DNA from: Platycnemis pennipes | Lineage: Eukaryota; Arthropoda; Insecta; Odonata; Platycnemididae | DNA: 64,000 bases | Direction of reading: 5' to 3' | Assembly: GCA_933228895.1 (NCBI GenBank) | Contig: OW121851.1 | Coordinates: 115,465,271-115,529,270 of the forward strand | In this document: positions 41,148-51,290 of the stretch, one piece after another | Layout: every line of letters begins with the position of its first letter | Position numbering within the stretch: the first letter of the stretch is position 1 | Position numbers and translations under genes: made by a program | The notes under the pieces: generated by a model | What the model was told of the DNA's origin: nothing | What the model saw: only the letters and a program-made list of their open reading frames with translations | Database searches by the model: none

Positions 41148-43862
41148 GAAGTCACAGTGTTTGAAATGCAATAGTTGCTGGATGTTGTTGTTGATTATTG
41201 AATTATTAAACTTGTACTGTTAATTGCACACATACGCAGTGGATTTATCTAAATTATTGTACACATCTTTCTTGTATTGTGACTACCTCTCACAGAGAAC
41301 TTCATTTATTATGTTGTCTGTACATCTTATGTGGTTCTTTTTATTAACAGAAATTGCTTTACCCTCACAATTTCATGTATATTTTAGCATTTTTGGAACT
41401 GATGAGGAGTCTAATGTGGCTTTTCAATTGTAGGTTACTGTGTTAGTGATAGAGGCAGTGACTTGAATATTCAAGTGTGGGTAAACAGTTTTACCTGCGA
41501 TATATTTATAGCAGAAAATACTTGCATGTTAAACATGTTCTTTGTGCAGATAGTTCTATGCTTGGAACTTATAACTTTGTACAGTTATACATTTAGTTAA
41601 CTAGGGACAACTTTGTTAGTGTACCTGTTGCTGGGGATGAATATTGGTGATGGTTAAATTTTCCTTAAGCATAAATTTTTGACTGGGAAAATGTCAATAT
41701 GGATATTATATGTCATATAATCTCCTGTAGAGTTTGTACTATAAGTGTTGGTGGGAATATCATTTGACCAATGGGTCTGGTAATATGAAATTATTTATAT
41801 ATAACAACAGTATCTTATGTGGTGGTTTTTTTGATGTACTTCTGACATGAAAATATGAATTGCTCACAACTTTTGTGTGAACATATATCAGGTATTACAT
41901 GAAACAGAAAACATCAATTTGCATGTAGGCTTGTATTTGATTTTTTTGTGTTTTGGTGCTTGTTCTAGGAATGGGTTCCAGGCGTGGGTTTGAGATCACT
42001 TATACCTATTGTTGATGTTGCATAAAATCGTAAATTTGGTTGCAATTTACCATGTAAATGCTGTTTAACTTATATATCCTTGTAGCATATGCTTTATCCT
42101 CTGTTCCCAGTTTTGAAGTACTGAAGATCTTTCTTTTGTCTTCTATTCTGTTATCCCCAGACCTGAAATTATTCAGTGATAGGTTAAATGTGTCAAGGGA
42201 GAACCCATGTATTTTTCAACTACAGACTCGAATGAGCACCTATTAGATAGTATTGGAGAGGAATTGTAATTGAAGATATGTTTCATATTACAACTTGAGT
42301 TTTCATTTTGATTTTCAGCTATTATATAGCTGTGTAAAAATATCTGTTATTAAGGATATCACATTTTAAGTGTGCAAATTGCACTATGAAAATCTAATGC
42401 ACCATCTGGTTAGTATTGATGTCAATGGTTCTCAAACATTTGAGAGTATTATGGATGGCTTCCATGATAATTCGAATTCTTAGTTGGCTTGCAGTTAATT
42501 ATATCCATAGCGAGCCAATATAATTCCCCTAATGCATATAGCTCAAAAAAACATTTGACCTAAGTCCTATTTTTCTGGAAATGTAAATTATGTCTTGGAT
42601 ACAAAATAATTTTCATGCATTTAACTGGACTTAACTTGGTCAGTCTTTGAAAAAAATGGTAATTAATGAGAGCCCATCTTCCTAATGTGAAGGTATCTGG
42701 GTAAAATGTGGTTACTTCACTTTTTTATCCCTGGCAAATGCATTTGGCTGTTCATATTTAATAGTAAAATGTCAAGGCAAGTCACTCTCATTGTATTAAT
42801 TTTACTTTGGCTCAATATGAAGAGATGAATCAATATTTAAAAAGTCAAAGTGAGTTAGTACCGGTACGTTCCACTTGACTTGCAAACATCGCATTGTTAT
42901 TTTTGACATGAAAATTGCTTTTATTTTGTTCATGTGAACAAGTGACTAAACATGTTCTTACTGGCATGTACTGCGTTATTTTGTATCTTGACATTGGCTG
43001 TAATCTGAACGTATTCCATTCACATCTCAATTTTGTGCCTTTAAAATGAAGTGCTACATTTCCTCAATCGATTGCAGGCATTTGTTGTTTGTTCTATTAT
43101 TCATGTTGCAATGAATTTAAATGCTGTTATTTAATTTTCTGAAAATTTATTATTTATTGTTGTAGGGGTCCTCACTCTGAAACATCCATTTTTCTAATAG
43201 AAAACTATGACATCCATTTTGTGTACAAACTGTGATTGGAATATCTTCAGGTAAATTATTGCATGCACTTTACTTTTGTTCAACAGTTTTATGTTTGAAC
43301 TGGGTCTATTTCCATTAATAATGTATGTTGTTGTTATCAGGATCGCCAAGTGTATGAAGAGCAAAATTTTAAATGATATTCATGAGTTATCAGAAGTCAC
43401 AGATTTTTAAATTAGCATATGAAAGGCATGTTGCGCATGTTTACCATACCGATTATATTAATCACTTATGTAATTTTGGTGGCTTGAGGAATATATACAT
43501 AAATCTATATATATTGCCTAAATGTGTTGTTTTATTTTTATAATACATATGTGATAGATCCTCGGAAAAATTCATTCTTGGCGTACAAAGACAGTATGTG
43601 GTGGATAAAATTTTTTTTTTACCTTGAATAATCTTGAACTATGTGTCATCATACGCACAAATTATTTTAAGCCTCATGAGTCTGTGTGACTGTTCACCTT
43701 GTGTGACTTGGCAGCTGACTAAATTGCATTCACAAAGGATGGAGGGCATTATATGCATCACATCTTTAAATTAAACGTCCTCTAATTTGTAATTTTCTTT
43801 TACTCTTTAAATGTTTAAATTCAGTTTTTTTTGTTATGTGAAAATTCCTAATTCTGAAAGGA

Positions 43863-43868
43863 AATAAA
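43863..43868 (+). terminator. Candidate roquin polyadenylation signal
   Basis: AATAAA followed within 20-30 bp by GT-containing sequence (ACTGTGTACC). It is the last good signal before LINE debris begins at about 44545. Confidence 0.35.
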
Positions 43869-44544
43869 AAACTTATAGAACTGTGTACCTACCACAGTTA
43901 TCTGACTTGACTCTTTGGGAAGAATGGTTCAAAGCTTCCATCACTGAGAGGACTGACTCAGAGGGCATTTTTAGTGTACTTATTAGGAAATGATTAAGGG
44001 TTAGGGCTGAAGGGCGTAGTTATGTTCTCCAGAGTACATATCTGGGGCTCCATTGCTTTATTCTGTATTGTTGTCTGTAACTCACACTCCTGAGAAAGTA
44101 CACTGACACATCGCTTTTTTATTGCTCCAGAATAGGAGGGTAAAAAATTTGCTAATTGAAACTTTCAATACATTTTTAATGTTCCAGTCTGCTATGTTTA
44201 AATTTCGCCTGGAAATAAATAATTTTTCTATTCTATTTTCTTCGCAATGCGACTGAATTTCTTCTCAAAGTTTTCCTTCTTCATATGTTGCCATGGTTTT
44301 TCCCTCTTCTGGTTTATGCACCATCGCTCCACAATGGACTTCTTTGCTTTAATGATTATAGCTGAATAGTGAGAATACTGTCTACCCACCCTTGGGAGAC
44401 CACATTCGAAACCAAGTAGAAATTTCTATGGAACCATTTCTTGGAAGTCGTGCAGAGAACATTCCAAGTTGGCCATTCTCAAGTCAGTAGGTACCCAAAA
44501 AAGAAATCGAGATAAACACATTGAAGTGGGTAATGGGTCCTAGC
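43869..44544. other. Intergenic, nothing recognised
   Basis: Unassigned sequence between the presumed transcript end and the first downstream LINE fragment. Confidence 0.4.
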
Positions 44545-45320
44545 TACTCATCATCAAGGGTCAACAATCCTAGGATTGGTTTGACGCAGCCCTCCACTCA
44601 ATTCTTCTATCGGCCAACCTCTTCATATTAACCTAGTTCCTCTCTTTCACGTCCTTTACGACCTGTTCTATGTAACTCATATGAGGCCTGCCTTTTCCAT
44701 TTTTCCCGTTCACTTTTCCTTCGACGATTGTCTTCATCAGGTCATCGTATCTTAAGATATGGCCGATTAGATTGTCCCGTTTTCTTTTTATAGTTTTCAG
44801 CAGACTTCTCTTTTCTCCCACTCTTCTTAGGACTTCTTCATTTGTCACTTGATCTATCCATTTTATCTTCATCATTCTTCGATAGCACCACATTTCGAAT
44901 GCTTCCACCCTTTCCTTCTCCGCTGCTGTCATCATCCATGCCTCACTACAGGAACATGCTCCAGATATACGTTTTGATGAATTGCTTCCTTACTGCCTAG
45001 CTTGTATTTCCAGCTGTTAGTAGATTCTTCTTTTGATAGAATGCCCTCTTTGCCTGGGCTATTCTACTCACTATTTCTTTCTTGCTTCGTCCATCGTTGG
45101 TTACTCTGCTTCCCAGGTAACAGAACTCTTTCACCTCTTCCAGTTTCTGTTTTCCTAGTTTAACGTTGGTTTTGGCCTCTTCTCTTTTGCTGCACACCAA
45201 TATCTTAGTTTTCTTCTTATTGATCTTTAGCTGATGTATGGCCATTGTCCTTTCGATGGTTGTTAGCATCTCATTCAGCTCCTTCTCTGTCTCTGCTATG
45301 AGAGCTCTGTCATCAGCTCA
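44545..45320 (-). mobile_element. LINE 3' fragment (RTE-like C-terminal ORF part and 3' UTR)
   Basis: The minus strand encodes MAIHQLKINKKKTKILVCSK, KLEEVKEFCYLGSRVTNDG, then after a break AFEMWCYRRMMKIKWIDQVT, RVGEKRSLLKTIKRKRDNLI and GHILRYDD. This is the standard C-terminal part of RTE/R4-like reverse transcriptases (FEMW-x-x-RRM-x-I-x-W, RHGH-x-LR). The low-coordinate end has GGATTGGTTTGACGCAGC, a common 3' UTR word of such LINEs. A frame break near 44990 makes it non-functional. Confidence 0.85.
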
Positions 45321-45791
45321 AAGTCAAACCAGCTTTCTTCAACAAAGCTGATCTTCAAAACCTCTGGTCTCATACCAAGGATAGAATCTCAATTTTTGAA
45401 AAGTCAAATCTAATAGCTTTAGGGTGAATGTTCTGCAATATACATTGGGCATAAATTTCAAGAGATTATAAGAATTTAAATTGTGCTTGGAAATCTGATT
45501 GCAAACTCACAGCACTCAATTGAAAGTGGATATTTTAGTGATTTCATTCCAAAATTCCTTCATTGGAGAACCTAGATTTTCTTTGGGTAAGTATTGAGAT
45601 TATCAAGAGCATAAATTGAAATTGGCTGATTAAATAGCCTTGTCTTCATTTTAAGGTTCTCGGAAGACCTCTTTCCTCACTCTCTTCTTAGCACTTGTTA
45701 TTCGCATAGTCTTATCAAATTGATTTTCTTCAAATTCAAGGATTGCAAACTGGCTGCGAGAAGTTTAGCAGAGTCAACTGCTGAAATGCAT

Positions 45792-45880
45792 TATAGCAGA
45801 ATTTCAGCCGAGAAAAAATCCACCTTGAACTGTACTCGGAGCCAGGTGGATTTTTTTATTTCTGTGGAAATTCTGCTATA
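45792..45880. repeat. Short foldback, relative of the tRNA-like foldback
   Basis: Arms starting TATAGCAGAATTTC and ending GAAATTCTGCTATA are inverted copies; the inner part has GAGAAAAAATCCACCTTGA like the 38.2 kb copy. The flank at 45745-45790 (GTTTAGCAGAGTCAACTGCTGAAA) matches 38158-38185. Confidence 0.75.
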
Positions 45881-45892
45881 GTACATCATTCT

Positions 45893-45985
45893 TCTATAGC
45901 ACCGCATTTCGAATGCTTCCAGCCTTGACTTCTCTGCTGCTGTAATCGTACAAGCCACACTACCATGAGAAGCGTGCCAAGATGT
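45893..45985 (-). mobile_element. Small LINE fragment
   Basis: The minus strand reads ITAAEKSRLEAFEMRCYRRM, matching TAAEKERVEAFEMWCYRRM of the 44.6 kb fragment. It directly abuts the 45.8 kb foldback, which appears to have inserted within the LINE. Confidence 0.75.
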
Positions 45986-46483
45986 ATATTCTGATGAGTG
46001 GGGACGTTTACTCGGAACCGAAATCGCCATTTTGTACACGAAATGTTAGATAGAAACGTAAATGAATTTTAGTGAAAAAATTAATCTTCCCACAAGAGCC
46101 ATTCACTCATAAAATAAGCAAAAGTTGACGCCCACCGAACGAGGTGCGTTAAGGAAATTACTTCGTCAATACATACCGTCCTTGACTTTTTAGGGGGAAG
46201 GTCTGCTCGCACAGATCCTGTTAGAACCACTTCCATTGGCAGAGTCAGCTGTGTGTCCCCAATTGTGATTAAAGGAAGTAGCTTCACTGCATCAGTTGTG
46301 ATTGGGCGAAGTGGATGACGCACTAGTCTTTTATACGCCCACTTTTCCGAAAGGGTTAAAAACGAAGTTTTTCGCCGCTTATATAATTCGAGAACTAATT
46401 GACGGATCGAAGAACGGAAAAATACGGGTCTTTTTATTTTACAAACTGTATCAGATTCGCCAAGAAAAATATGGTAAACGACC

Positions 46484-46612
46484 AATAGCAAATATTCCAC
46501 AGAGAAAAAATCATTCGCCTCGACCGGGACTCGATAAGGCAAATGATTTTTTTCTCTGTGGAATATTTGCTATTGTGCAATTTCAGCGTGTAACGCCGCT
46601 TAAGTTTTCACG
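46484..46612. repeat. Foldback, third copy of the tRNA-like family
   Basis: Arms at 46484-46519 and 46538-46574 share TCCACAGAGAAAAAATCATT with the 38.2 kb copy and are inverted about GGGACTCGATAA. The right flank to 46612 (GTGCAATTTCAGCG then AACGCCGCTTAAG) matches, in reverse, the left flank of the 38.2 kb copy. The tRNA-like centre is mostly lost. Confidence 0.75.
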
Positions 46613-47039
46613 GATAGTAGGTGATCTTTGATTTCGTTATGGTAAACGACCCCATTGTTCGCTTCTTGTGTTTCCAGCTGTAAGTCTAACGTGCCTTGGG
46701 TACCACACAGTCCAAAATATAAAAATTCGTGAGGACCTGTAACTTCGCGTCTTTCCTTGGCATCCTAATCCACTCATTCTCTCGATCCTTAGATAAAATC
46801 CGTCCACCTACTAACCTCTGGTATTATCATCCAACCATCTCACCTTGCGTTCCACAACCTCTGTCAATCCTTCCTTCCCCCGTCCTTAGTCTGATACCCC
46901 TATTATGATCAAGGTCTTATCACGATATTTCTCCCACACCACCATAGCAGAGTAAGCATGCAGCCAAAAGCGGCATGAATTTCAGAGACGACTGGATTTC
47001 TATAGTACACTGAATATGTTTTAAGAAGTCGAATCCGGA
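46613..47039. other. Intergenic, nothing recognised
   Basis: No gene or repeat border that I can support. Confidence 0.35.
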
Positions 47040-47235
47040 TGTGAAATATAATCATCTTGTGGTGTTCGTTCATTGATAATGCCAAGTTAAGCAGGTACTC
47101 TGTCCGTCAGATGTAAAGCTGTGGTCCCATTGTCGTCTTTCGTGTGGAGCAGGCTACGCTGACGATTAGTTTCTCTTCACCCTTCCTCCTCTCCATTCCT
47201 ATAATACCATTCCTTTAGGTGGGAGGCGCCTGCAA
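47040..47235 (+). repeat. SINE tail copy, head missing
   Basis: Contains ACTCTGTCCGTCAGATG, AAAGCTGTGGTCCCATTG, GTAGGAGCAGGCTA-like text and a C/T-rich TCTCTTCACCCTTCCTCC tract, in the order seen at 63230-63440 and 53640-53800. The tRNA-like head is absent. Confidence 0.6.
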
Positions 47236-49570
47236 ATGCGGACAGATTTGAAACCAATGACTCCCCCATTGTGCGATGATTTAGATTAATCAACGTCTCG
47301 TGTATTGGTTCATCATGTTTCTTCGCTTAAGAAATTAGATTTTTTGTTTAGGACACGAGGTTCGACACCATGCGACCATAGACTTGTGTGTTGTAATTTG
47401 TTATCGCACATGCGCGTTGCATTGGGTTAACTTCGTTAAAAAATAAAGTAGCGGTGGAAGGTATCCCCACCAATGAGGGAGGGAGTGACTTCAGTCCCAA
47501 AATATTTTAAATTTATTTGTTAGGAAAGAAATAATGATTATTTTTCTCTTATATGTTCTAAGATACGTTAAAAATAAACACCGTATAACGTTTTTTCCAA
47601 ATACTCTGAAGTATAAATCAACTTTGTTTCACTCAACAAACTCTGGTTGCATTCGAGAAAAATCAAGTCGTCCTTTCCAAATATCTAGGTGATTTCAGCT
47701 TTTCAGAGTATTTTGCTGTATTCACTTTTTGGGAAGATGACATGAACGTTTTAACAATTTTCTGTTATATTGTTAAAGAAACCTCAACCAAATCACGCTA
47801 TACCGTGGATACCTATTACTTTATCCACAAACGATGTCTCTTACTTCTCACATACTGTAAACGAAGTCGATATCACTCATGGCTTTATCCCCTCCACTGC
47901 ATTATTTCTATCCTAGTTGTTGATAGCTAGGTACTACTAAAAATTTCACCCAATACGCACATCGTCGCGGCAACACCGAATAAGTCACGAACGCGGAATC
48001 ATGAAAATATTGAATAGATTCTCATCAATAGATAATTTTATGCTTTACGATCGGCAGTAGCATGAGTTGTATACTCAAAGACGTCAAGTGAAGACGAGAC
48101 CCTTCCAAGGCTTAACTTTAAATTAGGTACATTCTCTGAGTACTGTTGGTGAATAGTATATACGGTATACCTTTGTATGTACTGCATTGGAGATTCGCTT
48201 GTATGTGAAATTTTGTGAGATAGGCACTCAGTTATTTTACCATTATTGGAAGCGTTCGGTTTCTTGAAAACTTCAGATTGCACGAGGTCGAGGCTGACAC
48301 TACAGACATATATTTTGAATTATGTTGGCTGTCGCCGCTATAGCGGTTATAACCATCAGAACCATATATGATTATGATGTATTAATTAACAACAGTTTCG
48401 CCGGGATTCCATCTGGCGTCTTCTGGTCTCCACCTTGCATTAAAAGCATGAACACCCTGGAAACTTACGACTGAACTCTGCAGATATATTTCTACCTCCA
48501 CACAACCCAAGGACAGACAGAAGCGACAAATGAAGAGAGTTTCACTGCCAGACAGGGAGATGCAAGAGTTCGTTTTTCCTTTGCACAATACACTGGAACG
48601 CAAGCAAAACCTGATTCTTAACAGAAATGTGAAACACGCTTTATAATAACTTCCCCAAGTTTTTTCTTCCATTCTTTTTCAGCAAAATTCATTTTCATGT
48701 CCCGTGACCTGCCATCCCCTCGAGGCGGCCCAAAGGGTAACATGTTGAAGGGTAACCAAGGGTACCTACTTTGGCGCACTTTCACCAATTTTACTAACTG
48801 AGATATTTCACAGAGATAGCCAAGTGAACAATTTCCACGCTATCAGAGTGAAAATGTGATCTTTCTAAGGCCTAACATTAGCACATAGAGAGACAAGGAT
48901 CAGGCGAGGAGCCCCAGTTTATAAATAGGGACGACCTCCCTCGAAGAATCCGGGGTAAGGAATACCTTCTGGATTCCTTATTTCTCTTATTTTGCGAGCA
49001 CGCAGGGAGATGATAACTTTCTTGAGTGGATTCCTCTTTTCACTCCTTGGAGCGACACAAAATCATTCTCATTATGCCATTCGGGGCACTCATCTCCAAG
49101 ATATTTCTGAAGCATTTTTAGCTGAGGTTTCTCCTCTCGAAGGAAATGGTTTAATGCTGCATACCTCACAATGGCCTATGCAGTACTGTAGCGTCGAATA
49201 TCTCGATTTCCCTTTCATAGAGCTCAATTTGCCTAGTTAATGCTCCCGGTCTTTGTTTAGTGAAAGATTTGCGTAATATGAATGGAGCTCAAATGAAGAT
49301 CAATGAACCAGGCAACAAGATTACTGCTTCTTATCGTACATTTGTATTGTGAACGTAATCTAGGCTCTTTCTCGTCGTACTGGATGCCTCGGGTGAAAAG
49401 GCTTCTCCAGACTTCGGTTTTTTTGTCACAACGCCTGCTAGATAATAAGTTTTAGTTTTCACTATTCGATGCTAAAAAAATATGGTTTTTTTTGCAAATG
49501 TGACAGAGCTTGCCGGAATTGGGACCTTCCAAGCAAGACGGCACTGCAAACACGTCATGGCGTCGAATAA
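47236..49570. other. Intergenic, nothing recognised
   Basis: 2.3 kb without features I can support. Several short ORFs (for example 48382-48672 and 48992-49240) lack any family signature, splice context or start context. Confidence 0.35.
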
Positions 49571-50105
49571 GGGGGCGTTCATTAATTACGTGAGGCGTTT
49601 AGGGGGGGGGGGGAGGGGGTCGAGCCGAATCTCACCCATCTCACGTGGGGGAGAGTCTCCGCAAATATCATGTATTTTTTCCGCAAGAAACAGTGTTAAA
49701 TTGCGAGAAAACTGGGTTAAATTAAGTAAAACATGTTTCTCCACTAAAATATAGCTGAATCCTACACAATCGCGGTTATGCGAATGCCACAAAGTATAGC
49801 ATATGCCGTTCGATTGTTTAGCAGTCACCGGCCAGCCTAACGCTCGACTCGACGAACGCTGCGGCGTACGAGCCGGGTGGCAGCGACGTTTAAGTTTTTT
49901 TTTCAAATAAATCCAACGCAATCAAGCACATATTAACGTATTTACACTTAAAATATGCATTTTGAAAAATCTCACGTGAGATTAGGGGGGGGGGGGGGGG
50001 GGGGGGGAAGGGGGAGTCGAGTCAAATCCCACAACATCTCACCAAGATGGGAGGGGGGGCCATAAAAATCTCAAAAATCGCCCCACGCAATTAATGGACG
50101 TCCCC
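49571..50105. mobile_element. MITE with GGGGGCGTTCATTAATTACG end
   Basis: Left end GGGGGCGTTCATTAATTACG pairs with right end GCAATTAATGGACGTCCCC. Inside, TCTCACCCATCTCACG at the left and ATCTCACCAAGATGG at the right continue the inverted pattern. TAA lies on both sides (49568-49570 and 50106-50108), compatible with a 3-bp PIF/Harbinger-type duplication, though superfamily is not proven. A 23-base G run lies at about 49985-50007. Confidence 0.75.
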
Positions 50106-51082
50106 TAAGAAGTAGAACATGTTTTACACTTTACCTCATTGCTGTGATTTTATACTATATTTTTGCATAAAAAGACGTCATTTCAAAGATAAAATATTAT
50201 TCGAGGCCATACCTGTTTATACGGCTTCATTCTATCCTCTCATATCCAAGGACCACATCCCTAAATATGGATGATTTTGGCTATATTTTCTCTAATTTTA
50301 TTCATTTTCTTCCGTCTTAGTATGCATCAAGCGTTGCCGGTGACATTTGCAACATAGCGGCATCGTTCTGACGTCAATTGGCGATAATTGGAGCTTTTTA
50401 TCTTAGTAGGCACACGTTATGAGGGAAAACCTGAATGTCTGGAAACGCTTTTTTAGCCGAGGTGCTCGCCCTCCTTAGGTAAGTACCTAATCCTTGCTCT
50501 TCCAAATTGCGTGATAATTATTTTTAACTATTCCTCATTTATTATTTTCTTGTCATTCAATGTGAATGGATCTAGGGGAGATGAATGGGATAGTACTGAT
50601 CTTCGAATCCTCTATCCTCTGCTCATTCCGATGATGCCCGTGGAAACCTATAACCCTTATATTCATAAGTAAAGCATTCTTGAGAGTTTTGGGGACGCTT
50701 TAACTTGTATCACTTATTTGTAACACATTTAACTTATTTTCAGCTCGTGTATCAGTCACAATCTGAGTTCTGAGGCTATCTATGGAAAAGACGTCGCCCG
50801 TGAACCCCATCGACCTAAATGTCTTACGTGCGTAAGTTCTGTTCTTCCCGAATATGTGGCAGCAAATCCTTAAACATCCTGGTTTCAGCGATTTCCGTCA
50901 CTGAAATTTCTTTGTCCGTTAAAGTAAAAGAATACAGAAAATGCAGGTTAGTGTACTTCTGCGGGATATTTATTGAATTATTCATGGAAAAAGCATGTTC
51001 CTTCAAGGATGAAATATTTAACATCTCGTAAAACATTTAAAAGTTGTTATTTTGGCTTAGATACCAGGAAAGAGGGAAAGGC
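50106..51082. other. Intergenic, nothing recognised
   Basis: No gene or repeat I can support. Confidence 0.35.
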
Positions 51083-51290
51083 AGGCCCGGGAGGCTGCCC
51101 GGGGCCCCACGAAGGAAGAGGCGCCGCCGTGGGGATGGAAAAAGCTTTTTCTTGCTCGAGGATTTACAACTTACTTCATGTCCAACAAGCTAATTTACTA
51201 CCGTTTTTACTACTTAATTTTTACTACTACCTTTAACTGGTGATAATGTGTCACAACAGGGTTTGACAAGTGGGGGGAGGGGTCCGGAAT
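51083..51290 (+). repeat. Dispersed repeat (GGCCCGG family), copy 1
   Basis: Matches 63470-63690 in the opposite orientation, sharing GGAATGG/GGATGGAAAAAGCT, ACAACTTACTTC, CAAGCTAATTTACTAC, ACTTAATTTTTACTACTAC and ACAACAGGGTTTGACAAGTG. Interrupted at CGGAAT by the LINE at 51291-53457 and resumes with ACTCTCTCGG at 53464. Confidence 0.85.

Larger units (their letters stand above)
38952..43868 (+). other. roquin: Presumed long 3' UTR of roquin
   Basis: About 4.9 kb of AT-rich DNA with no transposon ends and no convincing ORF, unlike every other interval of this size here. Repeat-poor DNA directly after a stop suggests constrained 3' UTR. The first strong AATAAA I noted with a plausible downstream region is at 43863; earlier AT-rich signals could be used as well. 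Confidence 0.5.

Noticed and set aside
46081..46542. 153-codon minus-strand ORF
   Set aside because: It overlaps a foldback repeat at its start, has no recognisable domain, and no splice or neighbour context supports it.
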